From Bacteroides sp. (GTDB lineage Bacteria; Bacteroidota; Bacteroidia; Bacteroidales; Bacteroidaceae): a stretch of 64,000 nucleotides of DNA. The notes under the pieces are model-generated. The model made no database searches and had not been told where the DNA came from. It saw only the letters and a list, made by a program, of their open reading frames with translations. How positions within the stretch are numbered: the first letter of the stretch is position 1; every line of letters starts with the position of its first letter. A program made the position numbers and the translations under genes. Location of the stretch: assembly GCF_030151085.1 (NCBI RefSeq), contig NZ_JASLER010000047.1, positions 1 to 64,000 of the forward strand, read 5' to 3'. Shown in pieces: positions 7,703 through 16,773 of the stretch.

Positions 7703-9022
7703 TTATAAGTCTTTCAGTAAAACTTTGCTTGCACTCCTATAATATTCTTCCCGTGCATCGAGCAAAGCTCTCCATTGTCCACTGAATTCATTCTCTTTGT
7801 CAATCTTGAAGTCTTCGGAACCATGTGTATCCAGTCTATCTAGTAAGAGGGCTACATTAAGTTTGTTGATGTCTATTGAAGGCTGATAAGCGATGTCTTC
7901 GCTTTTTTCATCGGTCACCACTTCATGTAACAGATTTATTTCCTGCAACTCATAGAGGGTTTGATTCGTCAGACGTATTGGAATCTGGCACTCTTCGGAA
8001 ATGTCTTCTGCGGTATATGGAGGAAGATCGGTTTCAAAACGCTTCGCTATGAGGGACATAATGAGGATAGAAATAAAATCACGGTATCGGCGGCTGATAT
8101 TGCGTGCATCTTTATCGAAACTGAAGTTCCTTATATTTTGTCCGGCATACGTCAATTCTGCACCAAAGAGGCAGATAGTCCAGGAGATTTGCATCCACAA
8201 CAAGAACATCGGAAGAGCGGCAAAGCTACCATAGATTGCATTATAACGGGATACCCACAACTGGCTGCTAATGTACAGGAACTGAAAAGCCTGATGCGCT
8301 GTACCTGCCAGAATACCTGATATTAATGCATGCTTGAACTTGACTTTTGTATTAGGCATGTAAACGTATAGCCCGGTAAACATAAACCAAGTCAATGCAA
8401 AAGGAATCAGCCTGACTAAGAACTTACTGAGTGGAGCAAGTAGGGCAAAGTCCGCTACATTTTTTAGCATCGTACTCATGAAGATAGAAAGACCTCCGGA
8501 TACAACAAGCAAGATGGGTATCAACAAAAGCATGGAGAAGTAATCTGTGATTTTGCGGAACATACTGCGTGCTTTCTTTACCTGCCAAATGCGGTTGAAG
8601 GTGATTTCCATGTTGTTGATCAAGTTGAGTACCGACCACAACAACATAACCAAACCCACTCCGATAAATATTCCGCTTTTGGTTTGCGACAAGTATGAGT
8701 TTACAAATTGCAGGATAACTTCGGTTGTTTCTGTTGGACCACCAAAACCGCTGATTATTTGATTCTCCATCAGGCTGTCGAATCCAAAACCACGTGCTAT
8801 GGCAAACAAGATAGCAAGTATGGGCACAATGGCTAGTAAAGTACTATACGTAAGTGCTGATGCCTTATTGACGAGCCGGTCTTTAGTAAAACGGTTGATG
8901 CAAAGATAAATGGTCTTTATGATATTGTACACCGAGAATGTAGTCCGGGTGACTTCATCTTCCGTAATACGCCAAATGTCGTAAGTGAGGAATTTCCAAA
9001 GTTTGGCTATTCGTTGGTCCAT
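7703..9022 (-). CDS. YihY/BrkB-family membrane protein
   Basis: Inner-membrane protein of the YihY (UPF0761/BrkB) family, whose biochemical role is not settled. The N-terminal 300 residues hold about six hydrophobic helices, with the family motifs ALTYSTLLAIVPILAILFAI near residue 58 and FNRIWQVKKARSMFRKI. A cytoplasmic C-terminal extension of about 140 residues begins after GAELTYAGQN and includes PPYTAEDISEECQIPIRLTN, resembling a winged-helix-like regulatory tail. The often-used name ribonuclease BN for this family is historical and wrong. It sits downstream of rnpB on the same strand, separated by heptamer repeats. Confidence 0.88.
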   Translation of the reverse strand: MDQRIAKLWKFLTYDIWRITEDEVTRTTFSVYNIIKTIYLCINRFTKDRLVNKASALTYSTLLAIVPILAILFAIARGFGFDSLMENQIISGFGGPTETTEVILQFVNSYLSQTKSGIFIGVGLVMLLWSVLNLINNMEITFNRIWQVKKARSMFRKITDYFSMLLLIPILLVVSGGLSIFMSTMLKNVADFALLAPLSKFLVRLIPFALTWFMFTGLYVYMPNTKVKFKHALISGILAGTAHQAFQFLYISSQLWVSRYNAIYGSFAALPMFLLWMQISWTICLFGAELTYAGQNIRNFSFDKDARNISRRYRDFISILIMSLIAKRFETDLPPYTAEDISEECQIPIRLTNQTLYELQEINLLHEVVTDEKSEDIAYQPSIDINKLNVALLLDRLDTHGSEDFKIDKENEFSGQWRALLDAREEYYRSASKVLLKDL

Positions 9023-9030
9023 TGAACTTA

Positions 9031-9141
9031 AATTACAGATTACTAACTACTAATTACGAAATACATACTACAAAACACTTGGTGATGTGATAATGTTAAG
9101 GCACAGTCGTAATTTGTATTTAGTAATTCGTAATTATTAAA
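9031..9141. repeat. Heptamer repeat arms of opposite orientation (7 + 5 units)
   Basis: The left arm, 9031-9079, is seven consecutive heptamers of form nnnTACn (AATTACA, GATTACT, AACTACT, AATTACG, AAATACA, TACTACA, AAACACT). The right arm, 9107-9141, is five heptamers with the complement (TCGTAAT, TTGTATT, TAGTAAT, TCGTAAT, TATTAAA). The arms can pair over a 27-base loop. They fill the gap between the YihY gene start and the 3' end of rnpB. Confidence 0.75.
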
Positions 9142-9143
9142 AA

Positions 9144-9509
9144 AAAGCAGTCAGTCTGTAAGCCGAGTTCTGTTCCTTATATAATAAGGTGTCTATCATT
9201 TATCTGAGCCGCATGTCACCACACAGGCTTTAGCGGTCTACCCTCCGACATGGAGCGAGCAACTCTCATAACGTCGGTATACATGACCTTACAACTCCTA
9301 AGACACACAGCCCTTGTGTCACCACAAGACTGGTGGGCTCTTACCCCACCTTCTCACCCTTACCGTAGCCTGAAAGACTAAGGCGGTTATTTTCTTCTGC
9401 GTTACTCTACCCTCACGGACAGCTTTCTGTTAGGAAGTAGGATGCTCTATGTTGCCCGGACTTTCCTCATACGCACGAGGCGCAAGCGACAGACCGACCA
9501 ACTGCTTTA
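9144..9509 (-). ncRNA. rnpB: RNase P RNA (bacterial class A)
   Basis: Catalytic RNA that removes 5' leaders from pre-tRNAs. On the minus strand it contains the universally conserved GAGGAAAGTCCGGGC near the 5' end (complement at 9454-9474 region) and the 3' ACAGAACTCGGCTTACAG element. The ends AAGCAGTTGGTCGGTCTG and CAGACTGACTGCTT pair to form P1. Ends were placed from P1 and from the upstream promoter, and may be off by a few bases. Confidence 0.95.
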
Positions 9510-9515
9510 GGAGGG

Positions 9516-9546
9516 CAAAGATACGAAATAGCAGGAGAGGGCACAA
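9516..9546 (-). promoter_or_regulatory. Strong Bacteroides promoter of rnpB
   Basis: On the minus strand, TTG (complement at 9544-9546), 20 bases, TATCTTTG (complement at 9516-9523), placing the start near 9509, which coincides with the P1 5' end of the RNA. Confidence 0.75.
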
Positions 9547-9621
9547 CTTTTTAATGATAAATTCTATTTCGCTGATTTAAGCACCATGTATGAAACTTGA
9601 TTCAAGGAACGAGGTTATGTT

Positions 9622-10707
9622 TTATTTGGAATGGAGAACCTCTTCTACTTTTTCGTTAATTCCCGATCCTCGAAGCTGATTGTCTATGATGGTTCCGTCC
9701 GGTCCTATGAGCATGATTCGTGGGATACCTGAAAAACCATATAGTTTCATCGGGGTCATGCCTGCATTAATCATTCCTTTCCAATTTATTTCGTGATTCT
9801 TAAACATCTTTTGGGAGTTTTCCGGTTTATCCCATACGGCAACCGTTACCATATCAAACTGTTCTCCCTTGTACTGCTCATAAATATTTTTCAGATTAGG
9901 AATTTCTGCCAGACATGGTGCACACCAGCTGGCACTGAAGTCAACAATTACATATTTGCCTTTTCCCACATAATCTGACAGCCTAACTTTATTTCCTTCT
10001 AAATCTTCTGCCTCAAAATCTATGAAAGGATTACCGGGGGACATCTTACGCGAGGTATTGATTTGAGCTATTTGTTCCTTAATTTGCTGACGTGAAAGAA
10101 TCCATTCTCCCAAATAAGGATAAATCTCATCTAAGCTCTTCGGTGAAGCCCAACAGAAATAGGCTTGACAAATGGCAGCTCCTAATTCGTTATTCGAGTT
10201 TTGGAGGATGAACGGTTTTAAAGTTCTGCATCGTATGCGTTCTTGTGTTTTTATATCATCCAACTCATTCTGCCGTTTAATGCGTTCCTCTCTACTTATG
10301 TTTTTATCTTTAATAATGCTTTGTCGGATAGAATCCAACTCATTATGTATCTGGTCTTCCGCTTTACTCATTTGGGCGTACCTCTCATTCAAAAGCGTAC
10401 CCGAAGGGAAATTATGTGTGAGCATATCTACATGTATTTCACCTTTTTCTATGATGAAATTGGCATAAGTTCCGGCTCCTTCTATCCGGCAATACATAGC
10501 GCTGTCAGCGGTACCATTATACAGGAACGAATTACCGACTATTTTTATAGTATCTATAAGCTTGTTATTGTCATAGCGTTGTATGCTAACTTTAGCACCA
10601 TCAAAAGTTTTCGAAGGTAGTTTTCCTTTCAATGTGTATGAAAAAGTAGTTTGTGCATAGCTCTGCACAGATAATAGGCAGGTGATAAATAAGAGTATAT
10701 TTTTCAT
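9622..10707 (-). CDS. TlpA-like thioredoxin with N-terminal DUF4369-type domain
   Basis: Exported thiol-disulfide protein. A signal peptide (MKNILLFITCLLSVQSYAQ) precedes a DUF4369-like beta-rich domain to about residue 100, a charged helical linker (about 105-220), and a thioredoxin/AhpC-TSA-like domain with the active site WCAPC (Cys262, Cys265) and the cis-Pro region FSGIPRIMLIGPDG. Such proteins in Bacteroides usually reduce periplasmic cysteines or serve cytochrome maturation; the substrate here is unknown. It is a single gene, divergent from the murein-peptide operon. Confidence 0.85.
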   Translation of the reverse strand: MKNILLFITCLLSVQSYAQTTFSYTLKGKLPSKTFDGAKVSIQRYDNNKLIDTIKIVGNSFLYNGTADSAMYCRIEGAGTYANFIIEKGEIHVDMLTHNFPSGTLLNERYAQMSKAEDQIHNELDSIRQSIIKDKNISREERIKRQNELDDIKTQERIRCRTLKPFILQNSNNELGAAICQAYFCWASPKSLDEIYPYLGEWILSRQQIKEQIAQINTSRKMSPGNPFIDFEAEDLEGNKVRLSDYVGKGKYVIVDFSASWCAPCLAEIPNLKNIYEQYKGEQFDMVTVAVWDKPENSQKMFKNHEINWKGMINAGMTPMKLYGFSGIPRIMLIGPDGTIIDNQLRGSGINEKVEEVLHSK

Positions 10708-10918
10708 AAATCAAATATTTAGTGTTTGGTAACTGATAAAAGAAGTATTACTTTTCTTTGGTACGCAAAATACACATTTTATTATAAGAAATGAAATCTG
10801 AAATCGAAAAATAACTATCTTTAGTCTTCTGTATAGTCATGAACTATCCTTAGCCATTGTCTCTAACTCTTTATGTTTAATAAATCTGAAAATATGTATC
10901 TCTTTCGGAAATATTTTG

Positions 10919-10926
10919 TAGCTTTG
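10919..10926 (+). promoter_or_regulatory. Bacteroides -7 box for the murein-peptide operon
   Basis: TAGCTTTG, 33 bases before the first gene; the start would be near 10933. The upstream 200 bases are AT-rich and contain a near-palindrome AAAGAAGTA/TTACTTTTCTTT at about 10739-10761. Confidence 0.5.
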
Positions 10927-10959
10927 CTAACACTAACAACCCCCAAATAAATGTAGCCC

Positions 10960-12165
10960 ATGAAAACGTTATCTTCCTTTTTGGCTTTATTTCTCTTTAT
11001 TCCTCTTTTTGCGTTCGCTTCGGAAGTAGGAGACCGTACTTTACCTGTAGAAGTGGCACAACTCTCTGACAGTTTGAAACGTGTATATGCTCCGGACAAG
11101 CGTGTGGCTCTGTTCGATGTAGATTATTCTTTTGCCGGTAAATACGTGATGTTACGTGGTGTAACTACTTCGGCAGAAGCAAAAGCGGCATTGTTGCAAG
11201 GATTGGCAAAGGCAAATTACAAAGTGATGGATTGCCTGCAACTCTTGCCTGATGAGGAAGGGTTGGAAGGTAAAACCTACGGTATTATAAATGTATCAGT
11301 AGCTAATCTGCGTGTAGATCCTGATTTTTCTTCGGAAATGATGACCCAAGGCTTGATGGGAATGCCCATACGGGTACTGCAACGTGATGGCTGGTATCGT
11401 ATTCAGACCCCGGACAATTACATCACATGGGTTCACTCAGTAGGCATTCATCCGGTTACTAAAGCGGAACTGACTGCATGGAATAATGCAGAAAAAATAG
11501 TGGTGACTTCGCATTACGGATTTGTTTATTCCCAACCAGATCAAAACTCACAAACCATCTCAGATGTTGTTGCTGGTAATCGTTTGAAGTGGGAGGGAAC
11601 AAAAGGTGCTTACTATAAAGTGACTTATCCTGATGGTCGTCAAGGTTATATCTCCAAATCGATTTCCATGCCTGAGAAGAAATGGCGTGCAGGTTTGAAG
11701 CAAGATGCTGCCAGCATTATCCATACAGCTCATACATTGATGGGAGTTCCTTATCTTTGGGCAGGTACTTCCTCTAAGGGAATAGATTGCAGTGGATTCA
11801 TGCGTACTATTCTTTTTATTCACGACATCATTATTCCGCGTGATGCTTCTCAGCAGGCATACGTAGGCGAACATATTGATATTGCGCCGGATTTCAGTAA
11901 TCTGCAACCCGGTGACTTGATTTTCTTTGGACGTAAAGCAACGCCTGAACGCAAGGAACGTGTAGTACATGTAGGAATGTATATCGGTAATAAACGTTTC
12001 ATACATTCGCAAGGTGATGTGCATATCAGCAGTTTTGCACCAACAGATGAGTTGTTTGATGAATACAACCTCGGACGTCTTTTATTTGCAACCCGTGTAC
12101 TACCTTATATAAATAAGGAAACACCGCTCAATACAACAGCTACCAATCCATATTATAAATGGTAG
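10960..12165 (+). CDS. SH3/NlpC-P60 murein peptide endopeptidase
   Basis: Probable gamma-D-glutamyl-L-diamino acid endopeptidase (YkfC / dipeptidyl-peptidase VI type). A Sec signal peptide (to FAFA) is followed by an N-terminal domain, two SH3b-like segments (about 108-165 and 178-235) and a C-terminal NlpC/P60 domain with Cys277 in DCSGF, His337 in VHVGMYIG and His349 in FIHS. The domain order matches murein tripeptide endopeptidases. It is the first gene of an operon with an L-Ala-D/L-Glu epimerase and a transglutaminase-like protein, which together process cell-wall peptides. Confidence 0.9.
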   Translation: MKTLSSFLALFLFIPLFAFASEVGDRTLPVEVAQLSDSLKRVYAPDKRVALFDVDYSFAGKYVMLRGVTTSAEAKAALLQGLAKANYKVMDCLQLLPDEEGLEGKTYGIINVSVANLRVDPDFSSEMMTQGLMGMPIRVLQRDGWYRIQTPDNYITWVHSVGIHPVTKAELTAWNNAEKIVVTSHYGFVYSQPDQNSQTISDVVAGNRLKWEGTKGAYYKVTYPDGRQGYISKSISMPEKKWRAGLKQDAASIIHTAHTLMGVPYLWAGTSSKGIDCSGFMRTILFIHDIIIPRDASQQAYVGEHIDIAPDFSNLQPGDLIFFGRKATPERKERVVHVGMYIGNKRFIHSQGDVHISSFAPTDELFDEYNLGRLLFATRVLPYINKETPLNTTATNPYYKW

Positions 12166-12171
12166 ACCGAA

Positions 12172-12199
12172 CATTAAATATTAATCATTAAATATAATA
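12172..12199. repeat. Heptamer repeat, four units
   Basis: CATTAAA, TATTAAT, CATTAAA, TATAATA occupy most of the 38-base gap before the epimerase start. It is AT-rich and unstructured in itself and may double as an unpaired ribosome landing site. Confidence 0.6.
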
Positions 12200-12203
12200 C
12201 CAC

Positions 12204-13373
12204 ATGCAAAATCGAAGAGATTTTCTGAAAACCGCTGCTTTTGCCACACTTGGCTCAGGCGTGGCTATTAATAGTGTTTTTGCAGGAGAAAACAATAGTC
12301 CCTCCTTGTTTAACATTAATAAGAGCGGAGTAACTCCGAAAATGAAACTGAACTTCTTTCCATACGAGTTGAAACTACGTCATGTATTTACGGTGGCTAC
12401 ATACTCACGTACTACTACTCCGGATGTACAGGTGGAAATAGAATATGATGGTATTACCGGTTATGGCGAAGCATCTATGCCTCCTTATTTGCAACATGAG
12501 TTAGGCACGATGGATAGCGTGTTGGCTTTCTTGAAGAAAGTGCAAGACACTATTGGCCAGTTCTCCGATCCTTATCAACTGGAAGATATTCTGGCTTATA
12601 TAGACAGTCTTTCTCCCGGAGATGCTGCTGCAAAAACTGCGGTTGATATAGCGCTTCACGATCTTGTAGGCAAGATGCTGCAAGCACCATGGTATAAAAT
12701 ATGGGGATTGGATAAGGAAAAAGCTCCTTCAACTACATTTACTATTGGCATAGATACGCCGGACGTAGTACGCGAAAAGACAAAAGAATGCATCGGGAAA
12801 TTTAATATTCTTAAAGTGAAATTGGGACGTGAAAACGACAAAGAGATGATTGAAACCATACGTTCAGTCACCAGCCTTCCAATAGCTGTAGATGCTAATC
12901 AGGGATGGACCGACCGGAAGTATGCCCTCGATATGATTCACTGGCTAAAAGAAAAAGGCATTGTTATGATAGAACAACCCATGCCCAAGGAGCAATTGGA
13001 TGATATAGCTTGGGTTACCCAACAAAGCCCGTTGCCAATATTTGCCGACGAATCTGTACAACGCCTGAAAGATGTGGCTGCATTGAAAGGTGCATTTACT
13101 GGTATCAATATCAAGTTGATGAAATGCACCGGTATGCGTGAAGGCTGGAAAATGGTGAACCTAGCACATGCTTTGGGCATGCGCGCCATGGTAGGTTGTA
13201 TGACTGAAACCTCTTGTGCTTGTTCTGCTGCCGCCCAATTCTCTCCGGCTGTTGACTTTGCTGATTTGGATGGGAATTTGTTGATTGCCAACGACCGTTT
13301 CAAAGGAATGGAAGTGGTAAGAGGCAAGATAACATTACCCGATTTGCCCGGTATTGGAGTCGTTAAATTGTAA
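12204..13373 (+). CDS. L-Ala-D/L-Glu (dipeptide) epimerase, exported
   Basis: Enolase-superfamily enzyme that epimerises dipeptides from murein. The muconate-lactonizing-type barrel has the KxK base in LKVKLG (about residues 198-203), metal ligands in VDANQGW, IEQPMP and FADESVQ, and the second catalytic lysine in INIKLMKCTG. The N-terminus is unusual: NRRDFLKTAAFATLGSG followed by VFAGE is a twin-arginine-like signal sequence, so the enzyme may act in the periplasm, whereas the well-known homologues are cytoplasmic. Its neighbours are a cell-wall endopeptidase and a transglutaminase, which supports dipeptide substrates of the Ala-Glu kind. Confidence 0.88.
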   Translation: MQNRRDFLKTAAFATLGSGVAINSVFAGENNSPSLFNINKSGVTPKMKLNFFPYELKLRHVFTVATYSRTTTPDVQVEIEYDGITGYGEASMPPYLQHELGTMDSVLAFLKKVQDTIGQFSDPYQLEDILAYIDSLSPGDAAAKTAVDIALHDLVGKMLQAPWYKIWGLDKEKAPSTTFTIGIDTPDVVREKTKECIGKFNILKVKLGRENDKEMIETIRSVTSLPIAVDANQGWTDRKYALDMIHWLKEKGIVMIEQPMPKEQLDDIAWVTQQSPLPIFADESVQRLKDVAALKGAFTGINIKLMKCTGMREGWKMVNLAHALGMRAMVGCMTETSCACSAAAQFSPAVDFADLDGNLLIANDRFKGMEVVRGKITLPDLPGIGVVKL

Positions 13374-13385
13374 TCACTATTCACT

Positions 13386-14720
13386 ATGAAAAACTTATTA
13401 TATATCGTTTTCTTATTCATTCTTGCTTCTGCTTGCAACACGAAGCCGGAGAACCAGTCTTATAGCTGGGATGAAGACCTTCACCAGCGCCTGCTTACTG
13501 ATTTTTGTATGACGGAAGCTCAAGTGAAAGATTACATCCGCAAGTATATTCCTGATGTTACGGATGAGCAGATGCATCAATGGGAAGCTTCTAAAGCTTT
13601 GGAATGCATGACTCTGGATGGTGAAAAACGTTATTTCCGTAATGCCGGTCCTAACTTGTTTCGTGTAGATTCTGCCTGTTATGATATTAAGATAGCAAAA
13701 GAAGGAACTGCTTTGGGAGGTAGCGAAAAAGTGAATATGGAAAACTTGCCCGAGATTATTGCTGCGGCTAAAAAAGAAGGAAATCCCATTGTCGCCCCCA
13801 AACGTATGCGCGTTACTTATACCTTAACGGTAGACACTAATGCCGTACCTGCCGGAAAAGTAATCCGTTGTTGGTTGCCGTTCCCTCGTGCCGATCAAGC
13901 ACGTCAACAGGATGTTAAGTTTATCTCTGCTAGTGAATCGGAATATACTTTCTCTCCCAAAGATAGCCGCCACAGTACACTCTATATGGAGAAACGCGCT
14001 GTTAAAGGTGCACCGACTGTATTCTCCGAAACATTTGAATATACATCCAACGGCGAATGGTTCAATCTGAAAGCGGAAGATGTTCTGCCTTACGATACAA
14101 CTTCTGCTTTATATAAAGAATATACAGCCGAACGTGAGAAACATATTATCTTTTCACCTCGCTTGCGTGAACTTGCTGCCAAATTGACAGCCGGCGAAAC
14201 TAATCCTTATTTAAAAGCCAAACGTATTTTCCGTTGGGTAAATGATAACTTTCCATGGGCGTCCGCACGCGAGTACTCCACTATAGAGAATATTCCGGAA
14301 TATGTGCTTGACAACCGTCATGGTGATTGTGGTCAGGTAAGCCTGTTGTTTATCACTCTTTGCCGTATCAGCGGTATTCCGGCACACTTTCAGAGTGGTT
14401 TCATGATGCATCCACGCGCATGGAATCTGCACGATTGGGCGGAAATTTATTTTGAAGGTGTAGGATGGGTGCCGGCCGATCAATCATTCGGTATTCCTAC
14501 TTTTGCCCGTAATGCCGATGAAGAGAACTTCTTCCTAGGTGGGATTGACTCTTGGCGCATGATCGTAAATACGGATTTCGGTATGCCGTTAGTCCCCGAA
14601 AAGAAATACCCACGCAGTGAGACTGTAGATTTCCAGCGTGGCGAGGTGGAATGGGAGGGAGGCAATCTCTACTTCCCGCAATGGGACTATCACATGGACA
14701 TTAATTATCTGAATTACTAA
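13386..14720 (+). CDS. Transglutaminase-like lipoprotein
   Basis: Periplasmic lipoprotein (lipobox SAC, Cys17) with a transglutaminase-like fold. The catalytic triad is visible: Cys315 in RHGDCGQV, His349 in NLHDWAEIYF and Asp365 in VPADQSFG. Residues 20-130 form a helical N-terminal domain and about 140-230 a beta domain. Bacterial members usually act as peptidases or amidases rather than crosslinkers; with an endopeptidase and dipeptide epimerase upstream (13-base gap) a role in peptide turnover is likely, but its substrate cannot be told. The short gap contains TCACTAT twice. Confidence 0.85.
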   Translation: MKNLLYIVFLFILASACNTKPENQSYSWDEDLHQRLLTDFCMTEAQVKDYIRKYIPDVTDEQMHQWEASKALECMTLDGEKRYFRNAGPNLFRVDSACYDIKIAKEGTALGGSEKVNMENLPEIIAAAKKEGNPIVAPKRMRVTYTLTVDTNAVPAGKVIRCWLPFPRADQARQQDVKFISASESEYTFSPKDSRHSTLYMEKRAVKGAPTVFSETFEYTSNGEWFNLKAEDVLPYDTTSALYKEYTAEREKHIIFSPRLRELAAKLTAGETNPYLKAKRIFRWVNDNFPWASAREYSTIENIPEYVLDNRHGDCGQVSLLFITLCRISGIPAHFQSGFMMHPRAWNLHDWAEIYFEGVGWVPADQSFGIPTFARNADEENFFLGGIDSWRMIVNTDFGMPLVPEKKYPRSETVDFQRGEVEWEGGNLYFPQWDYHMDINYLNY

Positions 14721-14737
14721 GTATTTACGTCTTCTCT

Positions 14738-14821
14738 AAACAGATCATCTGTTTAGCCCAAATGCATCATCTGTTTGCCCCAAACGCATCATTCGTTTGC
14801 TCCAAACAGATGATGCGTTTT
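14738..14821. repeat. 22-bp-period palindrome array B (AAAC...GTTT x4)
   Basis: Four 18-bp units start at 14738, 14760, 14782 and 14804: AAACAGATCATCTGTTTA, AAATGCATCATCTGTTTG, AAACGCATCATTCGTTTG and AAACAGATGATGCGTTTT, with 4-bp spacers GCCC, CCCC and CTCC. Units 3 and 4 are inverse complements and form a hairpin with a five-base loop followed by six T, so the last pair could terminate the upstream operon. The same core recurs at 29512 and 44641. Confidence 0.9.
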
Positions 14822-14845
14822 TTCTATACTCTATATGTCAGTCTT

Positions 14846-14988
14846 TTAACAGTCAGTAATCGTGCATAAATGCTAAATTGTCAGTCTCCGTCGTTAACCG
14901 CTGTTAAGTCCCAAATAGTCACTGTTAAAAGTGGACAAAAAAGAGTGACAAGCGGAATAACTGAACGTTTTTTGTCGTTATTTTAACG
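14846..14988. promoter_or_regulatory. htrA upstream region with repeated CTGTTAA motif
   Basis: CTGTTAA occurs at 14901 and 14922 (21 bp apart), and inverted as TTAACAG at 14846. A CGTTA-TTT-TAACG palindrome follows at 14976-14988. No clean TAnnTTTG box was found; the region probably holds the stress-responsive promoter of htrA. Confidence 0.35.
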
Positions 14989-15043
14989 TCGAAAGGTTAA
15001 ATGAGATTTGAATATTAACAATTAAAGATCGAATAAAATTAGT

Positions 15044-16582
15044 ATGAAACAGACAACAAAAAACATCCTTGGAGTTGCGGCTATCGTGCTCCTGAGCTCG
15101 GGAGTGGCTGGTATCACCACTTATAAGATGCTGAAGAAGGAAAGACCTGCCGCATTCAGCGAATTGTTCGAACAGAATCCTGGCAATTTGAAGCTAGCAG
15201 CATACAATGCAGTAGATGCTCAGCCTGTGGATTTGACTCAAGCTGCGGAGAACTCAGTTCACGCTGTAGTACATATACGTGCAAAACAATTGGCTAAAAC
15301 TCAAACTGTACAAGGTGGTGGCGGTATGCCGGAGGATATCTTCGAATTCTTCTTTGGTGGCCGTGGTCAGCAACGTCAGATGCAGACTCAGCCTCGTGTC
15401 GGATTTGGTTCTGGTGTTATCATCTCCAAAGATGGTTATATCGTAACTAACAACCACGTAGTGGAAGGTGCAGATGAAATAACCGTTAAGTTGAATGACA
15501 ATCGCGAATTGATAGGTCGTATTATCGGTACTGATCCCAGCACTGACTTGGCTTTGATTAAGATTGAAGGTGATGATTTTCCGACTTTGCCGGTTGGTGA
15601 CTCCGAAGCACTGAAAGTAGGAGAGTGGGTATTGGCAGTAGGTAATCCGTTCAACCTGAACTCTACCGTAACAGCCGGTATTGTAAGTGCAAAAGCACGT
15701 TCTATCGGTGGACAAGCATCCAATGGACAAGGAGCGAATATTCAATCGTTCATTCAGACTGATGCTGCCATCAATCAAGGTAATAGTGGTGGTGCACTCG
15801 TTAATGCCAGAGGTGAACTGGTAGGTATCAATGCGATGCTTTACTCACCGACAGGCGCTTATTCCGGTTACGGATTTGCAATCCCCACCAGTATGATGAC
15901 CAAAGTAATTGCTGACTTGAAACAATTCGGTACTGTGCAACGTGCTCTTCTAGGTATCAAAGGTAGTGCTTTGGATACAGACTTACAAACCGATGAAAGA
16001 TGGGCTGAAGAACTGAAAAAGAAGGCCGAAGAACTTGGCGTGAAAGAAGGTGTAATAGTTGCCGAAGTTGTTGACGGCGGTTCTGCTGCAGGTATTTTGA
16101 AAGAAAATGATGTCATTGTATCATTGGATGGTAAGAGAATCAGTAAATTCACCGATTTGCAAGAAACTTTAGCTAAGCATCGTCCGGGTGATAAAGTGAA
16201 GGTGAAGGTAGTTCGTAACAAAAAGGAACAAGAGTTTGAACTCACCTTGAAGAACGAACAAGGAACTACGAAAGTTGTAAAAGATGCCGGAATGGAAATC
16301 TTAGGCGCAGCCTTCAAGCCTGTATCTCCTGAAATGAAGAAACAACTGAATCTGGGTTATGGTCTCGAAGTAACCGGTGTTTCTGGTGGTAAAATGGCTG
16401 ATGCTGGTATCAGAAAAGGGTTCATCATCTTGAAAGCTAATAATGTTCAGATGAAATCAGTTGATGATATGGAAAATGTGATGAAAGCCGCAGTGAAATC
16501 TCCTGATCAGGTATTGTTTATCACCGGTATGTTCCCGTCAGGTAAACGTGCAAGCTTTGCAGTAGATTTAACTCAAGAATAA
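15044..16582 (+). CDS. htrA: Periplasmic serine protease HtrA/DegP (Do-like)
   Basis: Periplasmic quality-control protease and chaperone. One N-terminal hydrophobic helix (about 7-27) acts as signal or anchor. The trypsin-like domain has the triad His138 (TNNHVV), Asp168 (STDLALIKI) and Ser248 (QGNSGGAL). A Gly/Gln-rich LA-loop region lies at about 88-118. Two PDZ domains follow, at about 300-400 (GVIVAEVVDGGSAAGILKEN) and 415-512 (GLEVTGVSGGKMADAGIRKG). Length and order match DegP/DegQ. It has its own terminator and precedes rpoD. Confidence 0.95.
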   Translation: MKQTTKNILGVAAIVLLSSGVAGITTYKMLKKERPAAFSELFEQNPGNLKLAAYNAVDAQPVDLTQAAENSVHAVVHIRAKQLAKTQTVQGGGGMPEDIFEFFFGGRGQQRQMQTQPRVGFGSGVIISKDGYIVTNNHVVEGADEITVKLNDNRELIGRIIGTDPSTDLALIKIEGDDFPTLPVGDSEALKVGEWVLAVGNPFNLNSTVTAGIVSAKARSIGGQASNGQGANIQSFIQTDAAINQGNSGGALVNARGELVGINAMLYSPTGAYSGYGFAIPTSMMTKVIADLKQFGTVQRALLGIKGSALDTDLQTDERWAEELKKKAEELGVKEGVIVAEVVDGGSAAGILKENDVIVSLDGKRISKFTDLQETLAKHRPGDKVKVKVVRNKKEQEFELTLKNEQGTTKVVKDAGMEILGAAFKPVSPEMKKQLNLGYGLEVTGVSGGKMADAGIRKGFIILKANNVQMKSVDDMENVMKAAVKSPDQVLFITGMFPSGKRASFAVDLTQE

Positions 16583-16632
16583 AAAATAGGATCAACTAGG
16601 TAAGAAGATTGTAATTTAAGCAAACAAAAACG

Positions 16633-16672
16633 AAAAAAGGGTGTCGTCATAATACTTGTCGACATCCTTTTT
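16633..16672 (+). terminator. Terminator after htrA
   Basis: AAAAAGG-TGTCG ... CGACA-TCCTTTTT hairpin with a T run, 50 bases after the stop codon. Confidence 0.8.
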
Positions 16673-16742
16673 GTTATAAGGGATAAGATATAAATTAGGT
16701 GAAAAAGTTAACATATAATGTACGTAACAAAATATTTTATCG

Positions 16743-16750
16743 TAACTTTG
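16743..16750 (+). promoter_or_regulatory. Bacteroides -7 box of rpoD
   Basis: TAACTTTG, 24 bases before the chosen ATG. It lies downstream of an earlier in-frame ATG at 16699, which is why that longer start is rejected. Confidence 0.6.
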
Positions 16751-16773
16751 CAACCCAAATCTGTTTTATAAGA

